A stretch of 45,252 nt of DNA from Anaerolineales bacterium (GTDB taxonomy: Bacteria; Chloroflexota; Anaerolineae; Anaerolineales; UBA6663): contig JAEURK010000176.1 in the NCBI GenBank assembly GCA_016789175.1, positions 1 through 45,252 of the forward strand, given 5' to 3'. The notes beneath the pieces were generated by a model. The model saw only the letters and a list, made by a program, of their open reading frames with translations, did no database searches and was not told the origin of the DNA. The translations under genes were made by a program, and so were the position numbers. Positions 34,010 to 41,818 of this stretch are shown piece by piece. The stretch's first letter is position 1. Each line of letters starts with the position of its first letter.

Positions 34010-35377
34010 TCATGCCCCAACGCGGCGGCGCCGCAGGGCGCCGCTGACGACAACTAGAGCGGCGGCGCCCGCACCGCACGGGGCCAGCCCGCCGCCCGGC
34101 GCGGCGGCAGTCGGCGACTCGACCGGGCGCGGCGTCGACTCGATCACGGGTGCTGGGGTCTCGGTGACGCCGGGCAGCGGTGTATCACTGGGCGCCGGTG
34201 TCGAGCTCGAGCGCGCCACGGCCGTCCACAATGCCAGCGTCGGCACCGTCAAGGGCGTCGCGACCGCGGCCTCGCGGGTCGGCGCGCCAAACGACTCGCG
34301 CCAGGCCGAATCGAGCGTATAGGTCGTCAGCCCATAGACCCGGGTCAGCGCCGCGTCGATGGCGGTGCCGGCCGCAATAGCATCCAGCAAGGCCGACATC
34401 TTCTCGGCCCCGTGGGTCTCGATCAGGAAAGCGACCACCTGCAGGCTTTGCTCGTATGACACGCGGGCTTCGCCGCCGTAGGCCGAAAAGGCATTCGCCA
34501 GAGCCGAGAGGTGCGGCAGCGTGCCGGCGAGCGCCATCTCACGCACTTGGGCCGCCAGCGCCGGATCGACGTTGTCTTCAGCGAAACGTGACAGGCCTTC
34601 GCTCAACCAGGTCGGCATGCGCGCGCCGAGGCAGTTGAACGTGAGCGCGCCGCTGACCAGGTGCATCAACTCGTGCGGCAGCACCTCACGGGCCCAGGCG
34701 TCCTCACCGGGCGCAATCGCGGCCATCACGATATTGTGTTCCGGAAACGCCAGCCCACCGACCCATTCCGGTTGAAAGAGGATGACCTGCGCGATCTCAG
34801 CCGGATCCGGGTATACATAGATCCGGATCGGATCGGCGAGCTCCAGCCCGGCGTCGCGCGTGATGCGCGTGAGGCTGGAGGCGGCGATCGCGGCCAATGC
34901 TTCGCCAAAAGCCTGATCGCCTTGATGCCAGGCCACCGTCACGGCGCCGCGCGTCGTCGTCCGCCAACTGAAGCGCTCATCCTCCAGCCGCTGCGTGCGG
35001 CGCTCGGTCGTCGTGACAGCGCCGGCGTCATCGCTCACCTCCCAGTTCCACCACAACTCAGCGCCCACCGGGAACGAGCCGGTATCGCGCAGATCGAGGG
35101 TCCAGGACGCTTCGATCGCGGTGCCCGGCGTAAACTCCGGCGCCTGGCTGGCAGCGCCCTCCTGACAACTGCGCGCATTGACGCCGTAGTTCAGTTGCAC
35201 GTCGGTGATGCGCGCAGCGTTGTCCGCCTGCAACGCGAACGTCAAGGTGTCGGGCAAGTCTGCCGTGAGCGTGTCGGATGTGATTGTGAGCGCCGATTGT
35301 GCCCGCCCGATTGGCGCCAACCCAAGCCAGACGGCACTACCCAAGAGCACGAGTGTGGTTGTTGAGAGTCGCTGCAT
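34010..35377 (-). CDS. Peptidase-MA-like zinc metallopeptidase, secreted and C-terminally anchored
   Basis: 455 aa. The signal peptide is LVLLGSAVWLGLAPIGRAQS. Residues ~30-140 form a beta-rich domain. The gluzincin-like catalytic domain has HELMH at 235-239 in REVLPHELMHLVSG and the third ligand Glu260 in TWLSEGLSRFAE. A helical region (SYEQSLQVVAFLIETHGAEK, TYTLDSAWRESF) follows. Then come a Thr/Pro-rich linker and a hydrophobic C-terminus with a basic end (AAALVVVSGALRRRRVGA). The motif set fits the peptidase MA family. Substrates are unknown. It precedes the solute-binding lipoprotein gene, as in the truncated copy at 1-506. Confidence 0.88.
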   Translation of the reverse strand: MQRLSTTTLVLLGSAVWLGLAPIGRAQSALTITSDTLTADLPDTLTFALQADNAARITDVQLNYGVNARSCQEGAASQAPEFTPGTAIEASWTLDLRDTGSFPVGAELWWNWEVSDDAGAVTTTERRTQRLEDERFSWRTTTRGAVTVAWHQGDQAFGEALAAIAASSLTRITRDAGLELADPIRIYVYPDPAEIAQVILFQPEWVGGLAFPEHNIVMAAIAPGEDAWAREVLPHELMHLVSGALTFNCLGARMPTWLSEGLSRFAEDNVDPALAAQVREMALAGTLPHLSALANAFSAYGGEARVSYEQSLQVVAFLIETHGAEKMSALLDAIAAGTAIDAALTRVYGLTTYTLDSAWRESFGAPTREAAVATPLTVPTLALWTAVARSSSTPAPSDTPLPGVTETPAPVIESTPRPVESPTAAAPGGGLAPCGAGAAALVVVSGALRRRRVGA

Positions 35378-35505
35378 AGAAAGGTATGCCAGGCATTATA
35401 GGCGACCCCGTGCGATTGAAAAGTTGGGCGAAGAGCGGTGCACGCAGCGGCTGAGGTCATAATCGATTTCGGCCTGAAGGAATCGGTCTCAGTCTTCAAA
35501 ATCCG

Positions 35506-35533
35506 TTGACAGACCACGCGTCTTCGGTATAAT
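35506..35533 (+). promoter_or_regulatory. Sigma-70-type promoter of tRNA-Lys
   Basis: A perfect TTGACA (35506-35511) and TATAAT (35528-35533) are separated by 16 bp. The tRNA starts 93 nt after the -10 box, leaving a leader that must be processed off. Confidence 0.85.
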
Positions 35534-35625
35534 GGCGCTTGCCCTGGCGACAGGGCTGTTGGCTCGGCAGGTAACCTCGCGCGTCGCTAGACCACGCAGT
35601 TGACGTCCGAAGCCAGAACAATAGC

Positions 35626-35698
<73 letters not shown>

Positions 35699-35725
35699 CC
35701 TGACGGTGCCACCCGTCAAACAACA

Positions 35726-35754
35726 TTGACGAACTGAAAGCCCTGTGCTATAGT
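35726..35754 (+). promoter_or_regulatory. Sigma-70-type promoter of tRNA-Asp
   Basis: TTGACG (35726-35731) and TATAGT (35749-35754) have 17-bp spacing and end 16 nt before the tRNA. Each tRNA here thus has its own promoter. Confidence 0.8.
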
Positions 35755-35770
35755 CCGTCCTCGTTGCCCT

Positions 35771-35845
35771 GGACCCGTGGTGTAGCTGGCCAAACACGCG
35801 GCCCTGTCAAGGCCGAGACCGCGGGTTCGAATCCCGTCGGGTCCG
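35771..35845 (+). tRNA. tRNA-Asp (anticodon GTC)
   Basis: 75-nt cloverleaf. The acceptor GGACCCG pairs with CGGGTCC, the anticodon arm GGCCCTGTCAAGGCC carries GTC, and the T-arm is GCGGG TTCGAAT CCCGT. Discriminator is G. Confidence 0.94.
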
Positions 35846-35852
35846 CAGACAA

Positions 35853-35881
35853 AAACGGCTTGCCTTTATGGCAAGCCGTTT
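35853..35881 (+). terminator. Terminator of tRNA-Asp
   Basis: A 12-bp stem AAACGGCTTGCC pairs with GGCAAGCCGTTT around the loop TTTAT and is followed by CGCTTTCC. It starts 8 nt after the tRNA. Confidence 0.85.
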
Positions 35882-35987
35882 CGCTTTCCACCCGGACCTA
35901 TTCCCCTATTGCCGTCCGCCGCTGGCACCGATAAACTCGACCCACTTGCGTTTATTCGGCAGGTCCATTCTTCCACTCAGAGGCGCC

Positions 35988-37502
35988 ATGCCAGACGTAG
36001 CGTATCGTCAGAGGCTCAAACGGGCCGGGTCCGTCGTTTTGATCGCGGTCATGGTGCTGACGCTCCTCAACAGCGTGAGCCAAGCCCCGTCGGCCGTCGG
36101 CGCCCCAAACCCGCAGCTCACATTCATCTTGCCGTTGACGCTTGTCTTTCCGACGGCCACCCGGACACCGACGCCAATCAACATCGGCAATCGCGTCTGG
36201 GACGATCTGGACGCCGACGGCCAGCAGGACGCCGGCGAGCCCGGCCTGGCCGGCGTGACCGTTCAACTCTGGAACGCCGACAAGACCGACCTCATCGCCA
36301 GCGACAGCACCGACGCCTCGGGCATCTACGCCGTCGTCGCGCCGACCCCCGGCACCTATCGCGTCCGCGTTGTCCTGCCGAACATCCTTGATTCGTTCTC
36401 CGGCAAAGACCTGGCCGGCGGCGACGACATCGACGACAGCGACATCAACCCTTCGGGCCCCAACATCGGCTTCACCGACATCATCAGCATCGCCAGCAAC
36501 GTCATCAGCATCTCGAGCATCGATGCCGGCATCATCGTTTTTCGGACCCCGACGCCAACCCGCACGCCGACGCCGATCAACCTGGGCAACCTCGTCTGGG
36601 ACGATCTGGACGCCGACGGCCAGCAAGATGCCGGCGAGCCCGGTCTGGCCGGCGTGACCGTTCAACTCTGGAGCGCCGACAAGACCGACCTCATCGCCAG
36701 CGACCTCACCGACGCCTCGGGCATCTACGCCGTCATCGCGCCGACCCCCGGCACCTATCGCATCCGCGTCGTCCTGCCCCATCTCCTTGACTCGTTCACG
36801 GGCAAAGACCTGGCCGGCGGCGACGACACCGACGACAGCGATATCAATCCCTCGGGCTCCAACATCGGCTTCACCGACATCATCAGTATCGCCAGCAACG
36901 TCATCAGTATCTCGAGCATCGATGCCGGCATCGTCGTCTTCAAGACCCCGACGCCGACCCGGACGCCAACGCCGATCAACCTCGGCAACTTTGTCTGGCG
37001 CGACACCAATGCCAACGGCATCCAGGACGTCGGCGAAACCGGGGTGGGTGCGGCCCAGGTCCAGCTTTGGAACTCGACAAAGACCGCACTGATCGATACG
37101 GCTGTCACGAACGCGAGTGGGATCTACACCCTGGTTGCCCCAACACCGGGCAGCTACCGGATTCGAATCGTGCTCCCGGGCGGGATCACGATCTCGCCCA
37201 AGAACCAGGGTGCTGACGACACAAAAGACAACGACGTCAACCCCAACGGGGTCGATCTCGGTTTCACCGACGCGTTCACCATCGCCAGCAACGTGATCAG
37301 CATCTCGAGCCTCGACATCGGGCTGACCAATGCGCCGGCCTCCTTCGCGACGCCCACTGCCACACTGGTCCCGCCGACGGCCACGGCCACGCGGACACCC
37401 ACACGAACCCCCACGCGAACGGCAACGCCGGCGCCGACCCTGACGCCGCTTCCGCCGGGGTTTGACCAGCGTGTTTATCTGCCGAGCTTGATGAAAGAGT
37501 GA
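35988..37502 (+). CDS. Secreted SdrD B-like repeat protein with Thr/Pro linkers and C-terminal VYLPSLMKE
   Basis: 504 aa from the ATG at 35988, where a signal peptide begins (GSVVLIAVMVLTLLNSVSQA); upstream in-frame Met codons overlap the tRNA terminator. Three copies of a ~110-residue SdrD_B-like (Cna-B-fold) domain follow: NRVWDDLDADGQQDAGEPGL, VTVQLWNADKTDLIASD, ASGIYAVVAPTPGTYRVRVV, then DDSDINPSGPNIGFTDIISI. They are joined by TPTPTRTPTPIN linkers with an exact period of 133 residues. The Asp-rich loops (DLDADGQQD) are calcium-type. After a final Thr/Pro stretch the chain ends RVYLPSLMKE, with no LPXTG motif. It is probably a surface or extracellular structural protein; partner unknown. 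Confidence 0.85.
   Translation: MPDVAYRQRLKRAGSVVLIAVMVLTLLNSVSQAPSAVGAPNPQLTFILPLTLVFPTATRTPTPINIGNRVWDDLDADGQQDAGEPGLAGVTVQLWNADKTDLIASDSTDASGIYAVVAPTPGTYRVRVVLPNILDSFSGKDLAGGDDIDDSDINPSGPNIGFTDIISIASNVISISSIDAGIIVFRTPTPTRTPTPINLGNLVWDDLDADGQQDAGEPGLAGVTVQLWSADKTDLIASDLTDASGIYAVIAPTPGTYRIRVVLPHLLDSFTGKDLAGGDDTDDSDINPSGSNIGFTDIISIASNVISISSIDAGIVVFKTPTPTRTPTPINLGNFVWRDTNANGIQDVGETGVGAAQVQLWNSTKTALIDTAVTNASGIYTLVAPTPGSYRIRIVLPGGITISPKNQGADDTKDNDVNPNGVDLGFTDAFTIASNVISISSLDIGLTNAPASFATPTATLVPPTATATRTPTRTPTRTATPAPTLTPLPPGFDQRVYLPSLMKE
36177..37340 (+). repeat. Three tandem 399-bp coding repeats
   Basis: The codon for the Ile before (I/L)GN recurs at 36177, 36576 and 36975, exactly 399 bp apart. 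Units one and two are nearly identical at the DNA level, while unit three is clearly diverged. This fits a recent duplication of the first unit within an older array. Confidence 0.9.
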
Positions 37503-37511
37503 CGTCGGCAC

Positions 37512-38705
37512 TCAAGTCGGCTCAACTCCACCGAGCAAGGCCCGGCCGATCAACTCGAGCGCCGCATCGCCGGTCGGCGGATGCATCAGCCCGGCCCGCG
37601 CATCCCGGAAGTAGCGCTCGAACTCGAGGTCGGAGGAGAGGCTCGCCCCACCGGCCACCCGCAACGCCAGTTCGGTAGCTCGCAGAGCCGCTTCGATTGC
37701 CACGTGCTTGGCGGCCACCACCCGCGGGTAGCGTGCATCTCGCCGCGCGAGCGGCTCGGCCGACCACTCGTCCGCCGCCGTTTGCAGAAACAGTTCGGCC
37801 GACTGCAGCACGGCCTGCATCTCGCCCATTTGGCGCTGAATGCCGGGCAGGGTCGCGATCGGGCGACCGAGCGCCGTCGGGATTCGTTGCTGCGCGTAAA
37901 GGATCAGTCGATCACGGGCCGCCAACCCGGCGCCCAGATAGGTCGCCGCCGTCAGCAAGGCAAACCAGGCGTTCGGGAGTGGCGAAGCCGGAGCGCCGCG
38001 CGCGATGATGGCATCCTCAGGCACCGCGACGTCGTGCAGCACTAATTCGTGCGAGTCGCTGGCGCGCAGGCTGAGCGCATCGCGCCAGGTCGGCTGCCAT
38101 TCGACACCCGTGGCGTCGCCCGGAACCAGGACGACCACGGCCTCATCGCCGAGGCGGCAGCGCACTAGCAGGTAGTCGAGCGCCGCGCCGCCGGTGGTCC
38201 AGGACTTCCGGCCAGAGACCAGCCACCCCGTCCCGGTCGGCGCGCGCCGAACCTCGGTCTTGGGCAAGCCCCCGCGCGATGGGCTCCCCAACTCGGGCTC
38301 ACTCGCGACGGAGTTCATCAGAGCACCCGAGGCGGCCAGACGGCCTAGCTGCTTGTGGACCGATTCCGGCCACGGCCGAGTCTCCTCGGCATGGCCGAAC
38401 AGATGCACCTGCATTGCGGCCACCAAAGCCGTCGACGTGCTGCCGCGCGCCAGCTCGAGTTGGGCCGCAACGCAGTCACCCAGACCGAGGCCGGATCCGC
38501 CGAATGCGACCGGCACACTCAGGCCGAGATAGCCGCTGACCTTCAAGTCGCGCACATCCTCCGCCGGCAACGCCCCGAGTCGATCGGCCGCCTGGGCCCG
38601 GGCCGAAAAGCGAGTGGCCAGCGCACGGGCTGTGGTCAAAGCCTGGGCGCGATGGGCGAGCACGCCGGAAGCGCCATCCGGCTCAAGCGCTGTGGATTGA
38701 GTCAC
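37512..38705 (-). CDS. Acyl-CoA-dehydrogenase-like flavoprotein
   Basis: 397 aa from the GTG at 38705, preceded by GATGAGGTCGGC; a longer frame to 38780 has no ribosome site. The ACAD layout is complete: an N-terminal helical domain (ALPAEDVRDLKVSGYLGLSV, VPVAFGGSGLGLGDCVAAQL), a central beta domain (MNSVASEPELGS, GWLVSGRKSWTTGGAALDYL) and a C-terminal helical domain ending YFRDARAGLMHPPTGDAALE. Where short-chain acyl-CoA dehydrogenases have YEGT with the catalytic Glu, this has HPPT. That points to a flavin-dependent monooxygenase of the DszC/HsaA kind or another variant. The substrate is unknown. It diverges from the dapA-like gene. Confidence 0.8.
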   Translation of the reverse strand: MTQSTALEPDGASGVLAHRAQALTTARALATRFSARAQAADRLGALPAEDVRDLKVSGYLGLSVPVAFGGSGLGLGDCVAAQLELARGSTSTALVAAMQVHLFGHAEETRPWPESVHKQLGRLAASGALMNSVASEPELGSPSRGGLPKTEVRRAPTGTGWLVSGRKSWTTGGAALDYLLVRCRLGDEAVVVLVPGDATGVEWQPTWRDALSLRASDSHELVLHDVAVPEDAIIARGAPASPLPNAWFALLTAATYLGAGLAARDRLILYAQQRIPTALGRPIATLPGIQRQMGEMQAVLQSAELFLQTAADEWSAEPLARRDARYPRVVAAKHVAIEAALRATELALRVAGGASLSSDLEFERYFRDARAGLMHPPTGDAALELIGRALLGGVEPT

Positions 38706-38786
38706 GCCGACCTCATCTTCCCGACAGTGAACGAGAGTACGTCTAGCCGCGAGTGTACCAGCGCCACGATCCGGTATCATGGCGAC

Positions 38787-39701
38787 ATGGACCTCAGCGG
38801 CATCTATCCTCCTCTCCCCACACCGTTTTCGCCCGATGGCAGTCTCGATCTGGCCGGGCTTGCTGCCAATCTCGAGAGCCTGGCCGAGGAGCCGCTGGCC
38901 GGCTTCGTACTGGGTGGATCCAACGGCGAATTCTCATCGCTGACCCTCGATGAGCGGGTGGAGGTTGTGCGGGCCGCCCGGCAGCATCTCGGCCCGGGCC
39001 GGCGCGTGATCGCCGGAGCCGGGCTTGAGTCAACCACGGCCACGATCGCGCTGACGCGGCGCATGGCCGCGGCCGGCGCGGATGCCACCCTGGTGGTGAC
39101 GCCCGGTTACTTCAGATCCCGCATGACCGCGCCGGCCCTGGACGCGCACTTCCGGTCCGTAGCCGACGCCAGCCCCCTGCCCGTCATCCTGTACAGCGTG
39201 CCGGCCAACACGGGCGTTGATCTGCCGGTCGAGGCTGTCGTGAGCTTGAGCAGCCACCCGAACATCCTCGGGCTCAAGGACAGCGGCGGCGACATCACCA
39301 AATTTGGGCGCATGGCGCTGGAGTGTCGCCCGGGCTTTCAGCTTCTGGCCGGCTCGGCCGGGTTCCTGCTGCCGGCCCTGGCGATCGGCGCCGTCGGGGG
39401 CATTATGGCCCTGGCCAATATCGCCGCCCGGCAACTGCACCGGGTGCTTGACGCCTTTCAGGCGGGCGACCTGGCCGGCGCCCGCGCCGCTCAACTGCCG
39501 CTGATCCCGGCCAACACGGCCGTGACAACGCGGTTTGGCGTGGCCGGGCTGAAGGCCGCCCTCGATCTGCTCGGCCGGGTCGGTGGTCTTCCGCGCCCAC
39601 CCCTGCTCCCTCTCGTTCCCGCCGAGAGGCGAGAACTGGAAGTCATTTTGAGCCGAGCCGGCCTTTTGAGCCCTTCCGCGCCACACGCCAACGAGCCATA
39701 A
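38787..39701 (+). CDS. DapA/NAL-family class I aldolase or synthase
   Basis: 304 aa, a typical length. It is a TIM barrel with GIYPPLPTPFSPDGSLDLAG, FVLGGSNGEFSSLTLDERVE (the GxxGE loop), VTPGYFR, VILYSVPANTG (Tyr136) and the Schiff-base Lys164 in ILGLKDSGGD. The GxxGE loop reads GSNGEF rather than the GTTGE of true dihydrodipicolinate synthases, closer to 4-hydroxy-2-oxoglutarate aldolase or related keto-acid aldolases. The exact reaction is open. The ATG lies 7 nt after a TATCAT hexamer, so a nearly leaderless mRNA is possible. The frame is open far upstream but antisense to the flavoprotein gene. Confidence 0.85.
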   Translation: MDLSGIYPPLPTPFSPDGSLDLAGLAANLESLAEEPLAGFVLGGSNGEFSSLTLDERVEVVRAARQHLGPGRRVIAGAGLESTTATIALTRRMAAAGADATLVVTPGYFRSRMTAPALDAHFRSVADASPLPVILYSVPANTGVDLPVEAVVSLSSHPNILGLKDSGGDITKFGRMALECRPGFQLLAGSAGFLLPALAIGAVGGIMALANIAARQLHRVLDAFQAGDLAGARAAQLPLIPANTAVTTRFGVAGLKAALDLLGRVGGLPRPPLLPLVPAERRELEVILSRAGLLSPSAPHANEP

Positions 39702-39712
39702 CCAAATCCGGA

Positions 39713-39740
39713 TTGTCTCCCAGGGCCGCTGTGCTATATT
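39713..39740 (+). promoter_or_regulatory. Probable promoter of the TPR/kinase operon
   Basis: TTGTCT (39713-39718) and TATATT (39735-39740) are 16 bp apart, only 9 nt before the ATG at 39750. If used, transcription starts within a few nucleotides of the start codon. Confidence 0.5.
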
Positions 39741-39749
39741 GCTTTGGTT

Positions 39750-41813
39750 ATGTCAGATGCTATGTTTCGCGAGGCGGTCCAAGCGGTTCGCGCCGGCCAG
39801 CGCCGTCGGGCGCGTGATCTGCTGACCCGGCTGATCAAGACCGACGCCAACAACGCCGATTACTGGGTCTGGCTCAGCTCGGCCGTCGACACTGAGAAAG
39901 AACAGATCTACTGCCTGCAGAAGGCGCTCCAAATCGACCCCAATTCGGTCCATGCCCGCCGCGGCCTGGTGATGCTGGGCGCTTTGACACCCGAGCAGGC
40001 CAATTTGCCGCAGGGGCCGACGATCGATGAACTCGCGACCAACGCCCCAGCCCGCCAGGCGACCACGCAACTGCAACGCGCCTGGGCCAGTCGCCGCATT
40101 CAGGGGCTGGCTGGAATGGCTGTGGTAGTGGTTATCGCCGGCGGCTTCGGCTACTGGCTGGTCGTCAATGTCGTGCCCGGGATCTTTCCGCCCGGCAGCG
40201 CCGCAGCCATCACGGCCACGCCGCAACCGACCGCGACCATCACCGTCACCCCGACCGAGACGGCCACACCCCCCGGAACTCCTGCCAAGGCCCTGGCCTG
40301 CGAGCCAACCGGCGACATCATCGCGTCGCGGCCGTTGGCCGAGTACCTGTGCCTGCCGGTCACCACACCGACCTCGGCCGTGCCGACCGAACAATCAGCC
40401 CGCCCCGAAGAGGCGTACCAGAACGTCCGCTTCGGCTATCTCGACAAAAACTGGGACCGGGTGCTGCAGAACGCCGATCAGGCGATCAAGCTCTACCCTG
40501 ACAGTCCCTATCCCTTCTTCTATCTCGCTGAAGCTCATCGTGCGGCCGGCAACCCGGAGAGTCTGCTGCAGGCCGAAAAGAACTACACCTCAGCCCTCCA
40601 GAAGAGCCCGGGCTTTTCGGCGGCCTATTGGGGTCGCGGCCTGACCCGTCTCGCCCTTTCCGGCAGCAACACCCGGCGGGCGCTTGACGACTTCGAAGAA
40701 GCCATCGGGGCCAGTCCGCCCTACCTGCCTGCTTTCCTGGCACGCGCCGACTACTACCTCATCAACGGCGAGGTCGATCGGGCCATCGAAGATCTGGAAG
40801 CCGCGCAGCGCCTGGCGCCGCAGGATCCGCGTGTGCTCGGGCAACTGGCGAATGCCTACGCCAGCGCCGGCGACTACGAAGAAGCCCTCGATACGGCCGA
40901 TGCCGCGCTGGAGATCAACCCGGCCGAGGTATTGGCGCTCTTCGGGCGCGGCCGGGCCCGAATCGCGACCGGCGACTCCACCGGCGCACAGGCCGATCTG
41001 CGCCTGGCCGTGCCGTACGTCCTCGATACAACCGCTTTCGGCGAGCTCTTCCCGGCGGCGAACGCCATGAATATCCGCAGCCGCCCGCAGGCCGATGCGC
41101 TGCTGGCGCAATGCGTGGTGGAGCGCCAGCGCGGCAATCCCACGATCGCGCTGTCGTATATCAACCAGGCGCTCGAATTGCGTTCAGCGTTTCCGGAGGG
41201 CCTGGTCGAGCGCGGCGAACTGCTCCTGAGCGGCGGCGCTCTGGAGGCGGCGCGCGAGGATTTCAACCGCGCGATCGGTATGCTCGACCGGGCTGACACC
41301 ACCAACCCGGTTCTGATCCGGGCCTACGTGGGCAATGGCCAGGCGCTGTTGCGGGCCGATCTCCCGAACGGGGCGCTTTCCAACTTCCAGGCCGCGGCCC
41401 GAGGGGCACCTGGCGACTACGACGTCAACCTGGGGCTCGGCCTGGCCAGCCTGGGTATCGACCAAAACGTCGACGCCGTGAACGCCCTCACGCGGGCACT
41501 GACCGCAGCTGAGATGGGCAGCCAGCAGGCCGACGCCCTGATCGCGCGGGCCGCCGCCTATCGCGCCTTGCGGCGTTACGCCGAAGAGGCGACCGATCTG
41601 CAGACGGCGTTCTCACTGGCCTCCCAGCTCCAGCAACCGACCGTGAGCGCCCGCCTGACAGAGGTGCACGACCTTATTACGCCGACGGCGCTCCCGCCCA
41701 GCCCGGTCGCGGCCACGGCGACAGCTACCCTACGTCGGACGGCTACACCCTCGGCGACGGTGACCCGGAGCCCAGCACCGGCTCGCACTGCCACCCGCAC
41801 ACCGACCCCCTGA
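39750..41813 (+). CDS. Transmembrane TPR protein with Thr/Pro linkers
   Basis: 687 aa from the ATG at 39750. The first ~85 residues are TPR-like and cytoplasmic (FREAVQAVRAGQRRRARDLL, YWVWLSSAVDTEKEQIYCLQ, ALQIDPNSVHARRGL). One membrane helix lies at ~117-141 (GLAGMAVVVVIAGGFGYWLV), followed by a Thr/Pro linker (ATPQPTATITVTPTETATPP). About ten TPRs then run from ~205 to ~645 (AFLARADYYLINGEVDRAIE, RVLGQLANAYASAGDYEEAL, DYDVNLGLGLASLGIDQNVD). It ends in another Thr/Pro-rich tail. The topology suggests an extracytoplasmic interaction scaffold. The histidine kinase gene starts 5 bp downstream, so the two may form a signalling unit. Confidence 0.85.
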   Translation: MSDAMFREAVQAVRAGQRRRARDLLTRLIKTDANNADYWVWLSSAVDTEKEQIYCLQKALQIDPNSVHARRGLVMLGALTPEQANLPQGPTIDELATNAPARQATTQLQRAWASRRIQGLAGMAVVVVIAGGFGYWLVVNVVPGIFPPGSAAAITATPQPTATITVTPTETATPPGTPAKALACEPTGDIIASRPLAEYLCLPVTTPTSAVPTEQSARPEEAYQNVRFGYLDKNWDRVLQNADQAIKLYPDSPYPFFYLAEAHRAAGNPESLLQAEKNYTSALQKSPGFSAAYWGRGLTRLALSGSNTRRALDDFEEAIGASPPYLPAFLARADYYLINGEVDRAIEDLEAAQRLAPQDPRVLGQLANAYASAGDYEEALDTADAALEINPAEVLALFGRGRARIATGDSTGAQADLRLAVPYVLDTTAFGELFPAANAMNIRSRPQADALLAQCVVERQRGNPTIALSYINQALELRSAFPEGLVERGELLLSGGALEAAREDFNRAIGMLDRADTTNPVLIRAYVGNGQALLRADLPNGALSNFQAAARGAPGDYDVNLGLGLASLGIDQNVDAVNALTRALTAAEMGSQQADALIARAAAYRALRRYAEEATDLQTAFSLASQLQQPTVSARLTEVHDLITPTALPPSPVAATATATLRRTATPSATVTRSPAPARTATRTPTP

Positions 41814-41818
41814 TTCGC

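Noticed and set aside
36177..37340. CRISPR-like or insertion-element repeat
   Set aside because: The 399-bp units are in frame and encode protein domains; there are no spacers, terminal inverted repeats or transposase.
35952..37511. 519-aa open frame on the minus strand opposite the repeat protein
   Set aside because: Its composition (Arg/Gly/Asp/Val repeats) is the shadow of the repetitive sense gene, and it has no domain or ribosome site.
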